Program-made: the position numbers and the translations under genes | The notes under the pieces: generated by a model | What the model saw: only the letters and a program-made list of their open reading frames with translations | What the model was told of the DNA's origin: nothing | Database searches by the model: none | From: Streptomyces dangxiongensis | GTDB taxonomy: Bacteria > Actinomycetota > Actinomycetes > Streptomycetales > Streptomycetaceae | Reading direction: 5' to 3' | NCBI RefSeq assembly: GCF_003675325.1 | Contig: NZ_CP033073.1 | Location: forward strand, 4,650,001-4,714,000 | DNA length: 64,000 bases | Part shown: in pieces, positions 8,470-19,698 of the stretch | Layout: the number at the start of each line of letters is the position of its first letter | Position numbering within the stretch: position 1 is the stretch's first letter

Positions 8470-9573
8470 ATGCTCTCCGGGAACGGCCGACACCGTCGCC
8501 CCCGTCAGGCTCCGGCCCTCCTCGTCGCGGCCGGCGTGACCGGTTCCGCCATCGCCATTCCGCTCCTCGGCGCGGCGGGCGCCCACGCGGCCGACGGCAC
8601 CACTTGGGACAAGGTCGCCGAATGCGAGAGCGGCGGCTCCTGGAGCGCGGACACCGGCAACGGGTACTTCGGCGGCCTCCAGATCTCGCAGGACGACTGG
8701 GCCAAGTACGGCGGCACCCAGTACGCGGCCAGCGCCGACCAGGCCAGCCGCTCCCAGCAGATCGCCGTCGCCGAGAAGATCCTCGCCACCAAGGGCACCA
8801 CACCGTGGGCCACCTGCGCCCTGCTGTCCGGGCTGACCTCGAACTCGGGCTCGGTGGACGTCGACACGGGCGTCGGCGGCTCCGGAGGGTCGGGTGACAC
8901 CGGTGGCACCGATGACACCGGGGGCTCGTCCGGCACGTCGGACTCGACCGGCACGACCGGCTCGACCGGCACCTCCGACGGTTCCGGTACTTCCGGCACG
9001 TCCGGTTCGCCGGATTCGCCGTCCTCCACCGGTACCGGTTCGGACACCGGCTCCGGCTCCGGCGCCGGTTCCTCCTCGGGCACGGCCACCACGCCGAGCG
9101 CGAAGCCGGGCAAGGGCGCGGGCAGGACCACCGGTTCCACCGGGACCGACACTCCCAAGTCCGACAAGTCCGCCCCGTCGGACATCGGAGCCGGAGCCTC
9201 ACAGGGGGTGGACGGCTCGCCCACGGCAACCCCGGATGCCGGCAATCAGGACAATCCCCAGCAGGCCGCCGGTTCCTGGAGCCTGGTCGACACCGGCAGC
9301 CTCGGCGCGGCCGGGCGTCATCGCGGCACGAGTGCGGACGAAAGTGCGACAAACGGTCAAAGTCCCGCACTGTCCGGCCGGCACGCCACCCGGGAGTCGG
9401 ACACCTACACGATCCGCGCGGGCGACTCCCTGGCCTCCATCGCCGACTCCCTTGAGGTCGACGGAGGATGGCGGGTGCTCTATGCCGGCAACAAGAAGGC
9501 CATCGGCACCGACCCGAACCGCATCACTGCCGGTCAGACCCTCGAAGTCGGGGACGAAACGGGCGCCGAATAG
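8470..9573 (+). CDS. resuscitation-promoting factor with LysM domain
   Basis: 367 aa. A twin-basic signal-peptide region (GRHRRPRQAP, hydrophobic core, AHA cleavage site near residue 40) is followed by the transglycosylase-like Rpf domain: TTWDKVAECESGGSW with the catalytic Glu, then GYFGGLQIS. A very long Gly/Ser/Thr/Asp-rich linker (about 135-290) leads to a C-terminal LysM domain (YTIRAGDSLASIADSL) that binds peptidoglycan. It is a secreted muralytic enzyme expected to act in spore germination and growth. It is a paralogue of the next gene with a far longer linker. I see no c-di-AMP riboswitch upstream of this copy. Confidence 0.92.
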   Translation: MLSGNGRHRRPRQAPALLVAAGVTGSAIAIPLLGAAGAHAADGTTWDKVAECESGGSWSADTGNGYFGGLQISQDDWAKYGGTQYAASADQASRSQQIAVAEKILATKGTTPWATCALLSGLTSNSGSVDVDTGVGGSGGSGDTGGTDDTGGSSGTSDSTGTTGSTGTSDGSGTSGTSGSPDSPSSTGTGSDTGSGSGAGSSSGTATTPSAKPGKGAGRTTGSTGTDTPKSDKSAPSDIGAGASQGVDGSPTATPDAGNQDNPQQAAGSWSLVDTGSLGAAGRHRGTSADESATNGQSPALSGRHATRESDTYTIRAGDSLASIADSLEVDGGWRVLYAGNKKAIGTDPNRITAGQTLEVGDETGAE

Positions 9574-9704
9574 GGGAAATTGACGCCTCATTTGGCGCTT
9601 GATGTCCGTTTTGGCGAAAGTGTGGGATGAGTCTCAGAAGCCCTGATCGTCTTTGAAATTCCGTGGATCACGTGTCTACGGTCGAGATCGCTCGTCACCA
9701 CGAG

Positions 9705-10675
<971 letters not shown>

Positions 10676-10763
10676 CACCCCGGCTCCGCACGGAGCCGCA
10701 GCCCCCTCGCGGCCCGGCCCCCATGCCGAGCGCCTCGTGAGGGGGTCCCCGTCCCCACGGGCT

Positions 10764-10809
10764 CCCCGCCCGGTGCGTGTTCCCCCGTACGCACCGGGCG
10801 GGGCTTTCT
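10764..10809 (+). terminator. terminator after rpfA
   Basis: A perfect 15-bp GC-rich stem (10764-10778 with 10789-10803) and 10-base loop, followed by CTTTCTG. A second small hairpin (CTTTGTTTC/GAAACAAAG, 10850-10872) lies in the same spacer. A likely enolase -10 box TAGGCT is at 10930-10935. Nothing else was seen in 10676-11000. Confidence 0.85.
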
Positions 10810-10958
10810 GCTGTCGGCGGCCCTTTTCGCGGAGCCCGTTGCCCCAAGCTCTTTGTTTCGACAAGAAACAAAAGTACGGTCGCCTTGTCCACGGGACGGT
10901 CGGTCGGTGGCCGACGGCCCCTGGACGGTTAGGCTCTAGTCGCAAGGCACAGCCGTAA

Positions 10959-12374
<1,416 letters not shown>

Positions 12375-12485
12375 CAGGGGCTGAGCCTGCCCGGGCCGTG
12401 TCCTAGCCAGTCGTACGTACGTCCCCGTACCCGGTCCCGTACCGTGTCCGGGGACGTACGCGCGTGTGACGGGAGGCGGGAAACA

Positions 12486-12962
12486 ATGGCCGTGAAGGAC
12501 CGTGACCGGTTCTCCACCGCGACCAGGCTGCGGCTGCTGGGTGAGCAGACGGCGGCCCGGGTCTACCGCTCCCAGACGAAACGGCAGGCCCGCCGCTCCC
12601 GGCTCACCGGACGCGCGGCCCTGCTCGCGCTCGTGCTGTGCTCGCTGGTCGTCGCCCTCGCCTATCCGATGCGGCAGTACGTCTCCCAGCGCGCGGAGAT
12701 CGCCGACGTCCAGCGGCGGCAGCAGCAGGCCCGCGAGCGCGTCGAACAGTTGCGCGACCTCAAGGCCCGCTGGCAGGACGACGCCTACGCCGAGCAGCAG
12801 ATCCGCCGCCGGCTGCACTATGTGAGGCCCGGCGAGACCGGGTACGTCGTCATCGACCCGGGCGCCGCCAAGCAGTCCCGCGCCGACCTCCGGGCCGCCC
12901 ACCGGCCCTGGTACGCGAACGTCTGGGACGGGGTCGACAAGTCCGACGCCTCCGACCAGTGA
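12486..12962 (+). CDS. FtsB/DivIC-family septum formation initiator
   Basis: 158 aa, ATG after GGAGGCGGG. A basic cytosolic N-terminus (about 1-45) is followed by one transmembrane helix (about 46-68), then a coiled coil rich in Gln/Arg/Glu (QRRQQQARERVEQLRDLKARW) and a globular end with RRRLHYVRPGETGYVV, the FtsB/DivIC signature. It is a single-pass divisome protein that works with FtsL and FtsQ at the septum. Its place just after eno, before the DUF501 and Ppx genes, is the standard actinobacterial order. Confidence 0.92.
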   Translation: MAVKDRDRFSTATRLRLLGEQTAARVYRSQTKRQARRSRLTGRAALLALVLCSLVVALAYPMRQYVSQRAEIADVQRRQQQARERVEQLRDLKARWQDDAYAEQQIRRRLHYVRPGETGYVVIDPGAAKQSRADLRAAHRPWYANVWDGVDKSDASDQ

Positions 12963-13012
12963 GCCGGCGTCAGAACCGGCACAACGACGAGAAAGCCACC
13001 CTGAAAGCAGTC

Positions 13013-13549
13013 ATGGAAACCCCTCCGCCGCCCACTCCGCGCACCGAGCCCACCGACGCGGATGTCGAGGCCTTCAAGCAGCAACTGGGCCGCCCGCCGC
13101 GGGGCCTGAGGGCCATCGCGCACCGCTGCCCCTGCGGTCAGCCGGACGTCGTGGAGACGGCACCGCGCCTGCCCGACGGCACCCCCTTCCCGACGCTGTA
13201 CTACCTGACGTGCCCGAAGGCGTCCTCCGTCATCGGCACGCTGGAGGCGAACGGCGTCATGAAGGAGATGACCGAGCGGCTCCAGCGCGACCCCGAACTG
13301 GCCGCCGCCTACCGGGCCGCGCACGAGGACTACATCCGGCGCCGGGACGAGATCGAGGTCCTCCAGGGCTTCCCGAGCGCGGGTGGCATGCCGGACCGGG
13401 TCAAGTGCCTGCACGTGCTCGTCGCCCACTCCCTGGCCGCCGGTCCGGGCGTGAACCCGCTCGGCGACGAGGCCCTGGCGTTGCTGCCGGAGTGGTGGCG
13501 CAAGGGCGCCTGCGTGACCCTCGACGACACCGAGGGGGACGGGAAGTGA
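13013..13549 (+). CDS. DUF501 family protein
   Basis: 178 aa. The start is the ATG giving METPPPPTPR. The core contains AHRCPCGQPDVVETAPRLPDG and FPTLYYLTCPKASSVIGTLE, and a conserved Cys/His set (HRCPCG, LTCP, VKCLHVLVAH) typical of DUF501, a family of unknown function nearly always found between the FtsB-like gene and ppx in Actinobacteria. The four Cys and neighbouring His could bind a metal; that is inference. The stop overlaps the GTG start of the next gene. Confidence 0.9.
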   Translation: METPPPPTPRTEPTDADVEAFKQQLGRPPRGLRAIAHRCPCGQPDVVETAPRLPDGTPFPTLYYLTCPKASSVIGTLEANGVMKEMTERLQRDPELAAAYRAAHEDYIRRRDEIEVLQGFPSAGGMPDRVKCLHVLVAHSLAAGPGVNPLGDEALALLPEWWRKGACVTLDDTEGDGK

Positions 13550-14514
13550 CCCGCGTCGCCGCCATCGACTGCGGCACCAACTCCATCCGTCTGCTGGTCG
13601 CCGACGCCGCCGACAGCGCCCCCGGCGCGGGCACGGCGGGCGGACCGGCCGAACTGGCCGAACTGGACCGCCGTATGACGATCGTGCGGCTCGGCCAGGG
13701 GGTCGACCGCACCGGCCGGCTGGCCCCCGAGGCGCTGGAGCGCACCTTCGCCGCGTGCCGCGAGTACGCGGACGTCATCAGGGAGCACGGCGCCGAGCGC
13801 GTCCGCTTCGTCGCCACCTCCGCCTCCCGGGACGCCGAGAACCGTGCGGACTTCGTCCGGGGTGTCGTGGACATCCTCGGGGTCGAGCCGGAGGTCATCA
13901 CCGGCGGCCAGGAGGCCGAGTTCTCCTTCACGGGAGCGACGAGGGAACTGCGGGGCCGCGACGACCTGCCCCGGCCCTACCTGGTGGTGGACATCGGCGG
14001 CGGCTCCACCGAGTTCGTCGTCGGCGACGACCGCGTACGCGCCGCGCGGTCCGTGGACGTCGGCTGCGTGCGGATGACCGAGCGGCACCTGGTGCACGAC
14101 GGCCAGGTCGCCGACCCGCCCACCGAGCGGCAGATCGCCGCCATGAGGGCCGACATCGAGGCCGCCCTGGACCTCGCGGAGCAGACGGTCCCGCTGCGCC
14201 AGGCGCGCACCCTGGTGGGCCTCGCCGGATCCGTCACGACGGTGTCCGCGATCGCCCAGGAGCTGCCCGCGTACGACTCCGCGCGCATCCACCACTCCCG
14301 GATCTCCCGCGACCGCGTCCGCGAGATCACCGAGTGGCTGCTGAGCGCCACGCATGCCGAGCGTGCCGCGATCCCGTCCATGCACCCGGGCCGGGTCGAC
14401 GTCATCGGCGCGGGCGCCCTCGTCCTGCTCGCGATCATGGAGCGGACCGGCGCCGAGGAGGTCGTGGTGAGCGAGCACGACATCCTCGACGGCATCGCGT
14501 GGTCGGTGGCGTAG
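13546..14514 (+). CDS. exopolyphosphatase / ppGpp phosphohydrolase family
   Basis: 322 aa, GTG start in a 4-base overlap with the DUF501 gene. Actin-like ATPase fold: phosphate-1 motif AAIDCGTNSIRLLV, VRFVATSASRDAENR, GGQEAEFSFTGA with the catalytic Glu, phosphate-2 loop VVDIGGGSTEFV, and LVGLAGSVTTVSAI. At about 320 residues it is the short, two-domain form lacking the C-terminal HD-like domain of E. coli Ppx. It degrades polyphosphate or converts pppGpp to ppGpp; sequence alone cannot say which. A GC hairpin follows the gene. Confidence 0.92.
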   Translation: MTRVAAIDCGTNSIRLLVADAADSAPGAGTAGGPAELAELDRRMTIVRLGQGVDRTGRLAPEALERTFAACREYADVIREHGAERVRFVATSASRDAENRADFVRGVVDILGVEPEVITGGQEAEFSFTGATRELRGRDDLPRPYLVVDIGGGSTEFVVGDDRVRAARSVDVGCVRMTERHLVHDGQVADPPTERQIAAMRADIEAALDLAEQTVPLRQARTLVGLAGSVTTVSAIAQELPAYDSARIHHSRISRDRVREITEWLLSATHAERAAIPSMHPGRVDVIGAGALVLLAIMERTGAEEVVVSEHDILDGIAWSVA

Positions 14515-14579
14515 CTCTCTTTCATTACCGAACGGTAGCCATCTGCTGAGCAGGCTGGATAACGTTTGAGCGGCTTCGG

Positions 14580-14600
14580 GGGCCCCGTGAGGGGCCCTCT
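14580..14600 (+). terminator. hairpin after the Ppx/GppA gene
   Basis: GGGCCCC (14580-14586) and GGGGCCC (14591-14597) with a 4-base loop, followed by TCTGT. Confidence 0.6.
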
Positions 14601-14622
14601 GTCGTAGGTGCGCGAAAAGGTT

Positions 14623-14638
14623 CGTGAAGTTCTTCACA
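14623..14638. promoter_or_regulatory. Rex-operator-like inverted repeat
   Basis: CGTGAAGTTCTTCACA matches the Rex consensus TGTGAAC-N3-TTCACA except for the first base and the first inner base. It lies in the 444-bp gap before the NADH dehydrogenase gene, 321 bases ahead of its start. Rex senses NADH/NAD+ and represses respiratory genes. I see no other gene in the gap. The distance implies a long leader or a far-upstream promoter. Confidence 0.5.
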
Positions 14639-14958
14639 AGGAATTCCCTCACGTCGGATCCCCGATAGGGGTCCATTGGCCCTTCCGGGGGCCCAAGAGC
14701 CGTTTGAACATGTTCAGATGGAAAGGGTGAGGGTGCCCCGGGACGGCGCGTTCCGGGGGTGTCACGCGACCGTCACGGCCACCGCGTCGCCCTGGAGAGG
14801 CAGCTCACGCGGCATTGACAACGGCACCGGCCGTCCTGCGGTTCCCCCGTGCCCGCATGACCTGCGTCACGTGGGCCGCGGAGTTTAACACAGGCCCCGT
14901 CAGACCTTGTGAAGGGGCGCACGAGCGACCCCCCGGCGGCGGGTGGATACTCGATGGC

Positions 14959-16338
14959 ATGAGCACCACGGAGCGTCCCAGGATCCTCGTAGTAGGCGGT
15001 GGGTACGTAGGCCTGTACGCAGCTCGGCGCATTCTCAAGAAGATGCGCTACGGCGAGGCGACCGTCACGGTCGTCGACCCCCGGTCGTACATGACCTACC
15101 AGCCCTTCCTCCCCGAAGCCGCCGCCGGCAGCATCTCCCCTCGGCACGTCGTCGTCCCGCTGCGACGCGTGCTGCCGAAGGCGGAGGTCCTCACCGGTCG
15201 GGTCACCACCATCGACCAGGACCGCAAGGTCGCCACGATCGCCCCGCTGGTGGGCGAGGCGTACGAGCTGCCCTTCGACTACCTGGTCATCGCCATGGGC
15301 GCGGTCTCCCGCACCTTCCCGATCCCCGGCCTCGCCGAGCAGGGCATCGGCATGAAGGGCATCGAGGAGTCGATCGGCCTGCGCAACCACGTCCTCGAGC
15401 AGCTCGACAAGGCCGACTCGACCGACGACGAGGAGATCCGCCGCAAGGCGCTCACCTTCGTCTTCATCGGCGGCGGCTTCGCCGGCGCGGAGACCATCGG
15501 TGAGGTCGAGGACATGGCCCGGGACGCGGCCAAGTACTACAAGAACGTGTCGCGCGAGGACATGCGCTTCGTCCTCGTCGACGCCGCTGACAAGATCCTC
15601 CCCGAGGTCGGCCCCAAGCTCGGCCAGTACGGCAAGGAGCACCTGGAGAGCCGGGGCGTGGAGATCTACCTCTCCACCTCGATGGACTCCTGCGTCGACG
15701 GCCACGTGGTGCTGAAGAACGGCCTTGAGGTCGACTCCAACACCATCGTCTGGACCGCCGGCGTCAAGCCGAACCCGGCCCTCGCCCGCTTCGGCCTGCC
15801 CCTCGGCCCCCGCGGTCACGTCGACTGTGAGCCCACGCTCCAGGTCAAGGGCACGAAGTACATCTGGGCCGCCGGCGACAACGCCCAGGTCCCGGACCTC
15901 GTCGGCCGCAAGGCGGGCAACGAGAACGCCTGGTGCCCGCCGAACGCCCAGCACGCGCTGCGCCAGGCCCGCGTCCTCGGCGACAACGTGATCTCCGGTA
16001 TGCGGGGCTTCCCGCAGAAGGAGTACGAGCACGCCAACAAGGGTGCGGTCGCCGGCCTCGGCCTGCACAAGGGCGTGGCGATGATCGTCATGGGCAAGAT
16101 GAAGATCAAGCTCAAGGGCCGCCTCGCCTGGTACATGCACCGTGGTTACCACGGTCTGGCGATGCCGACCTGGAACCGCAAGATCCGCGTCTTCGCCGAC
16201 TGGACCCTCGCCATGTTCCTCAAGCGTGAGGTCGTCTCCCTGGGCGCCATGGAGAACCCGCGCGAGGAGTTCTACGAGGCCGCCAAGCCGGCGCCGGTCG
16301 CCGCCGCCAAGACCGAGGAGAAGGCCAAGGCCTCCTGA
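14959..16338 (+). CDS. ndh: type II NADH dehydrogenase (NDH-2)
   Basis: 459 aa. Two Rossmann motifs: FAD-binding ILVVGGGYVGLYAARRI near the N-terminus and NADH-binding FIGGGFAGAETIGEVE near residue 170. FAD-contacting ATG-type segment DYLVIAMGAVSR and IWAAGDNAQVPD are also present. The C-terminus carries an amphipathic, basic stretch (MKIKLKGRLAWYMHRG...) used for peripheral membrane attachment. It passes electrons from NADH to quinone without pumping protons. The start was chosen to give the conserved MSTTERPRILVV; an upstream ATG at 14815 exists but encodes unconserved text. A Rex-like site lies upstream. Confidence 0.95.
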   Translation: MSTTERPRILVVGGGYVGLYAARRILKKMRYGEATVTVVDPRSYMTYQPFLPEAAAGSISPRHVVVPLRRVLPKAEVLTGRVTTIDQDRKVATIAPLVGEAYELPFDYLVIAMGAVSRTFPIPGLAEQGIGMKGIEESIGLRNHVLEQLDKADSTDDEEIRRKALTFVFIGGGFAGAETIGEVEDMARDAAKYYKNVSREDMRFVLVDAADKILPEVGPKLGQYGKEHLESRGVEIYLSTSMDSCVDGHVVLKNGLEVDSNTIVWTAGVKPNPALARFGLPLGPRGHVDCEPTLQVKGTKYIWAAGDNAQVPDLVGRKAGNENAWCPPNAQHALRQARVLGDNVISGMRGFPQKEYEHANKGAVAGLGLHKGVAMIVMGKMKIKLKGRLAWYMHRGYHGLAMPTWNRKIRVFADWTLAMFLKREVVSLGAMENPREEFYEAAKPAPVAAAKTEEKAKAS

Positions 16339-16360
16339 CCTCGGGATCATCCCGTACAGC

Positions 16361-16404
16361 CCGAAGGGGCCGCCCGCCATCCGTGGTGCGGGCGGCCCCT
16401 TCGG
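16361..16404 (+). terminator. terminator after ndh
   Basis: Perfect 16-bp stem, 16361-16376 with 16389-16404, 12-base loop, 23 bases after the stop. Confidence 0.85.
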
Positions 16405-16524
16405 CGTACGCCGACGGTTCCCCGGCCAGCCCGGGGCGGCCGGGCAGACGGTTTTCCCCGTCAGTCAGGTGATCTTCGCGCCCGCCGCCATGCCGGCGGG
16501 CGCATCCGGTGGTACACGACGCAG

Positions 16525-17289
16525 GTGAGCATCCCACCGCCTCCGGGCCCGCCCCCCGGCCCGCCGTCCGGACCCCTGGGTCCGCCCACCGTCGCCCTGT
16601 CGCCGCGGCGCCCCTGGTGGCGCAGGTCCGGTGTGGTGGCCGGCGCGGTGGTGGTCGTCGCCGTCGCCGCGGTGGCCGCGCTGGTGCTGGCGCGGCGCGG
16701 CGGCGGGAACACGCCGTCCGCCGGCACGCCCGCTCAGGCCCGGGACATCACCCGCCGGGTGACGCTGACGCCGGCCGACTGGGGGCCCGACGCCGTGCGG
16801 AACGATCCCTACGAGAACGACGACAAGGTGGTGCTCGTCGCCGACGACGGCTGCAAGGTGGTGCGGCAGCCGGGGGTCAACATGCTGGGCTACCTGGACC
16901 GCAACGTCCGCAAGAAGGACCTGACCGAGTACGTCACGTCGACGGTCATGGTCTACCGCGACGCCGGCCTCGCGCAGGCGGACGCCGCCCGGTTCCGGGC
17001 GGACGCGCAGCGGTGCGGGAAGGAGAGCGACACCGGGAGCAAGGCGCGCTGGGAGGACATCCACGAGGTGGACATCTCGACGCTGAAGGGCTTCGACGAC
17101 GTGGTGACGGCCGAGGAGGGCCGCCTGACCGTCGACACGGCGGGGCGCAAGGCGGACTGGTACTACACGACCGTGACCGGCCGCACCGGACAGTTCCTGC
17201 TCCAGGTGACCGTCCTGCGTGACGCCTCCCCGGGCCAGAACCGCGAGGAGGCGCAGAACGCCCTGACCGTCATGCGGGGCCGCCTGTGA
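16525..17289 (+). CDS. membrane-anchored hypothetical protein
   Basis: 254 aa, GTG start, no clear ribosome binding site (TACACGAC 8-15 bases upstream suggests a leaderless mRNA). Residues 1-35 are Pro/Gly-rich and cytosolic, one transmembrane helix spans about 36-57, and the rest is a secreted domain of about 190 residues with two Cys (DDGCKVVRQ, AQRCGKE) that could form a disulfide. The domain resembles the many actinobacterial extracellular 'sensor-like' domains attached to Pro-rich membrane anchors. I do not recognise a named family. It converges on the next gene across a bidirectional hairpin. Confidence 0.75.
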   Translation: MSIPPPPGPPPGPPSGPLGPPTVALSPRRPWWRRSGVVAGAVVVVAVAAVAALVLARRGGGNTPSAGTPAQARDITRRVTLTPADWGPDAVRNDPYENDDKVVLVADDGCKVVRQPGVNMLGYLDRNVRKKDLTEYVTSTVMVYRDAGLAQADAARFRADAQRCGKESDTGSKARWEDIHEVDISTLKGFDDVVTAEEGRLTVDTAGRKADWYYTTVTGRTGQFLLQVTVLRDASPGQNREEAQNALTVMRGRL

Positions 17290-17297
17290 CAGCCGTC

Positions 17298-17327
17298 GGG
17301 GCCCGGTCCGCCGTCGGACCGGGCCCC
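17298..17327. terminator. bidirectional terminator between convergent genes
   Basis: Perfect 13-bp stem (17298-17310 with 17315-17327), 4-base loop, between the genes ending at 17289 and 17342. Confidence 0.75.
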
Positions 17328-17341
17328 GGGGTGCCGTGCGG

Positions 17342-18079
17342 TCAGGTGGACCGGGTGTCGTCGCCGGGCGGCGGTGCCGTGCCACCGGCGGGCGGTGCCG
17401 AGTCGCCGCCCGAGGGTGCCGTGCCGTCACCGGGAGGTGCCGTGTCACCGGGCAGCCGGACGCTGTTCATGAGCTGGTCGTAGTCGGCCTGCATGGTGCC
17501 CACCTCGTCCTGGGTGCCGATCACGTACAGCTCGAGCAGATGGCCCTTGACGACGGTGTAGGTGGTGTGGCCGAGGGTGCCGTCGGCGGCGACGAGGTCC
17601 GCGTCCAGGGTGGGGCTCCCGTCGTCCGTGGTGCCCTTCTGGACGTGCTCGCTGCGCAGGACGTCGTCGGAGGACCGGGAGTCCTTGTTGTAGTGGTCCA
17701 GGTTCTCCTTCAGGGTGCCCGGGAGGTCGAAGTCGCCCCCGTCGAAGACCGAGAAGCCGATGCCCCCGTAGGGGGTCTGCACCTGATGTGCGCGGCCGTC
17801 CTCGTCGTCGAGCCGCTGGGTCTCGGGCTGCCCTGGCAGCCGGGCGGAGATCCCGCTCTCCTTGTCGGTGGCCTCGGTCCACCGGTCCACCGAGCCGGTG
17901 CCGCCGGCCTCGGCGGCGCCGGTACCGGTGGCGGTGGCGGTGCCGTCCGGGGCGACGGCGGCGGTGTGGGGAGCCACCGGCGTGGCGAAGGCGCTGGTGG
18001 GCAGCAGTGCGCCTGAGGTGATCACCGTGGTGGAGGCGGCGAGCAGGGCGAGGCGCTGGTACGTGGAGCGACGGGTCAT
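17342..18079 (-). CDS. secreted hypothetical protein
   Basis: 245 aa. ATG at 18079 preceded by AGGAAG. A Sec-type signal peptide (MTRRSTYQRLALLAAST..., AFA cleavage near residue 32) is followed by a low-complexity Ala/Gly/Thr stretch and a domain of about 140 residues (SGISARLPGQPETQRL ... GQDEVGTMQADYDQLMNSVRL). The 'LPG-P ... GIGFSVFDG ... VVKGHLLELYVIGTQ' pattern resembles small secreted lipoprotein-like domains, but I cannot name a family. The last 35 residues are Pro/Gly/Asp repeats. No Cys lipobox, so the protein is probably released or wall-associated. Confidence 0.75.
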   Translation of the reverse strand: MTRRSTYQRLALLAASTTVITSGALLPTSAFATPVAPHTAAVAPDGTATATGTGAAEAGGTGSVDRWTEATDKESGISARLPGQPETQRLDDEDGRAHQVQTPYGGIGFSVFDGGDFDLPGTLKENLDHYNKDSRSSDDVLRSEHVQKGTTDDGSPTLDADLVAADGTLGHTTYTVVKGHLLELYVIGTQDEVGTMQADYDQLMNSVRLPGDTAPPGDGTAPSGGDSAPPAGGTAPPPGDDTRST

Positions 18080-18319
18080 GGGGTGGCACTTCCTGGTCTG
18101 CGGGGTGGGTGGGGGCCGTGCATCCATTAGGGCGCACCCCGCGCGCCGGGTCATGCCGGGGGAATTCGGGGCTTGACCGGTGGCGACCGGACGCGCACAC
18201 TCCACCGGCCCGCGTGTCGGCGAGGGCGTACGGAGGGGAATGACGGCGATGTACGCGATGGTTTGCCGGGAACGGATGCAGACGGTACGGGCCGATTTCC
18301 CCTCACGGAGGTGTGCGCC

Positions 18320-19621
18320 ATGGCCGACGCCGCGTCGCGGCTGACGAGTCTTGCCGAGCAGATGCTGGGAGCCCCGCTCCCGCTACGGGTACGGGCCTGG
18401 GACGGCTCGCAGGCCGGGCCGCCGGACGCTCCGGCGCTCGTGGTCCGCAACCGCCGGGCCCTGCGCCGCATGCTGTTCAAACCGGGAGAACTGGGCCTCG
18501 CCCGCGCCTGGGTCTCCGGCGACCTGGACATCGAGGGCGACCTGTACACCGCGCTCGGCGCGATCGCGGGCCTCGTCTGGGAGCGCGGGGAGGACGCCCG
18601 CGGCCTGGTCGAGGCCGTACGCGACCCCGCCCTCCGGGCCGCCGCCCGTGACCTGCTGAGGCTGGCCGGTCCGCCCGTCCCGCCCGCCCCGCCGCGCGAG
18701 GAGGTCCGCAGACCGCGCCGGGGCCTGCACACCCGGCGCACCGACCGGCGCGCCATCAGCCACCACTACGACGTCGGCAACGACTTCTACGAGCTGGTCC
18801 TCGGCCCCTCGATGGTGTACTCCTGCGCCTACTGGGAGCCCGACGGAAGCGGCGCCAGCCTGGAGTCCGCCCAGCGCGACAAGCTCGAACTGGTCTCGGC
18901 CAAACTCGGGCTGAGGGAGGGTCAGCGGCTGCTGGACGTCGGCTGCGGCTGGGGTTCCATGGCCGTCCACGCGGCCCGCGAGCACGGGGTGAGCGTCGTC
19001 GGGGTCACCCTGTCGCAGGAACAGGCGGCGTACGCCCGTAAGCGCGTCGCCGACCAGGGACTGACCGACCGGGTGGAGATCCGCGTCCAGGACTACCGGG
19101 ACGTCGTGGACGGCCCCTTCGACGCGATCTCCTCCATCGGCATGGCCGAACACGTCGGCGCCGAACGGTACCTGGAGTACGCGCGCCAGTTGTACGCGCT
19201 GCTGAGGCCCGGCGGACGGCTGCTCAACCACCAGATCGCCCGCCGCCCGGAGCGGGACGAGTCGACGTACCGGCCGGACGAGTTCATCGACGCCTACGTC
19301 TTCCCCGACGGCGAACTCGCTCCCGTCGGCACCACCGTCACCCAGTTGGAACGGGCCGGCTTCGAGGTCCGGGACGTGGAGTCCATCCGCGAGCACTACG
19401 CCCGCACCCTGCGCCACTGGGTCGCCAACCTGGAGGCCGGCTGGGACCACGCGGTCGGTCTCACCGGGTTCGGCCGGGCCCGCGTCTGGCAGCTTTACAT
19501 GGCCGCCTGCGCGCTCGCCTTCGAACGCAACCGCATCGGCGTCAACCAGGTCCTGGCCGTCCGCACCCCCGAGTCCGGCACCTCCGGCCTCCCGCTGCGC
19601 ACCCGCACCTGGAACACCTGA
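18320..19621 (+). CDS. cfa: cyclopropane-fatty-acyl-phospholipid synthase
   Basis: 433 aa, ATG after ACGGAGG. The N-terminal non-catalytic domain (about 1-130) is followed by a class I methyltransferase: RRAISHHYDVGNDFYELVLG, SMVYSCAYW, SAM motif LLDVGCGWGSMAVHA, SIGMAEHVGAERY (catalytic-region Glu), and LLNHQIARRP. It transfers a methylene from SAM to membrane-lipid double bonds, acting at the membrane surface. Length is normal for the family. It is convergent with the ABC permease, separated by 77 bases containing a GC-rich hairpin. Confidence 0.93.
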   Translation: MADAASRLTSLAEQMLGAPLPLRVRAWDGSQAGPPDAPALVVRNRRALRRMLFKPGELGLARAWVSGDLDIEGDLYTALGAIAGLVWERGEDARGLVEAVRDPALRAAARDLLRLAGPPVPPAPPREEVRRPRRGLHTRRTDRRAISHHYDVGNDFYELVLGPSMVYSCAYWEPDGSGASLESAQRDKLELVSAKLGLREGQRLLDVGCGWGSMAVHAAREHGVSVVGVTLSQEQAAYARKRVADQGLTDRVEIRVQDYRDVVDGPFDAISSIGMAEHVGAERYLEYARQLYALLRPGGRLLNHQIARRPERDESTYRPDEFIDAYVFPDGELAPVGTTVTQLERAGFEVRDVESIREHYARTLRHWVANLEAGWDHAVGLTGFGRARVWQLYMAACALAFERNRIGVNQVLAVRTPESGTSGLPLRTRTWNT

Positions 19622-19698
19622 CACGCGGGCCCCCGGACATTTGACACGACGAAGGGCCCCGCCCCGCCGCCGCGGGAGCGGGACCCGTCGCCGTACGG

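Noticed and set aside
15279..15533. Antisense ORF inside ndh
   Set aside because: Shadow of the coding strand; no start signals or recognisable protein.
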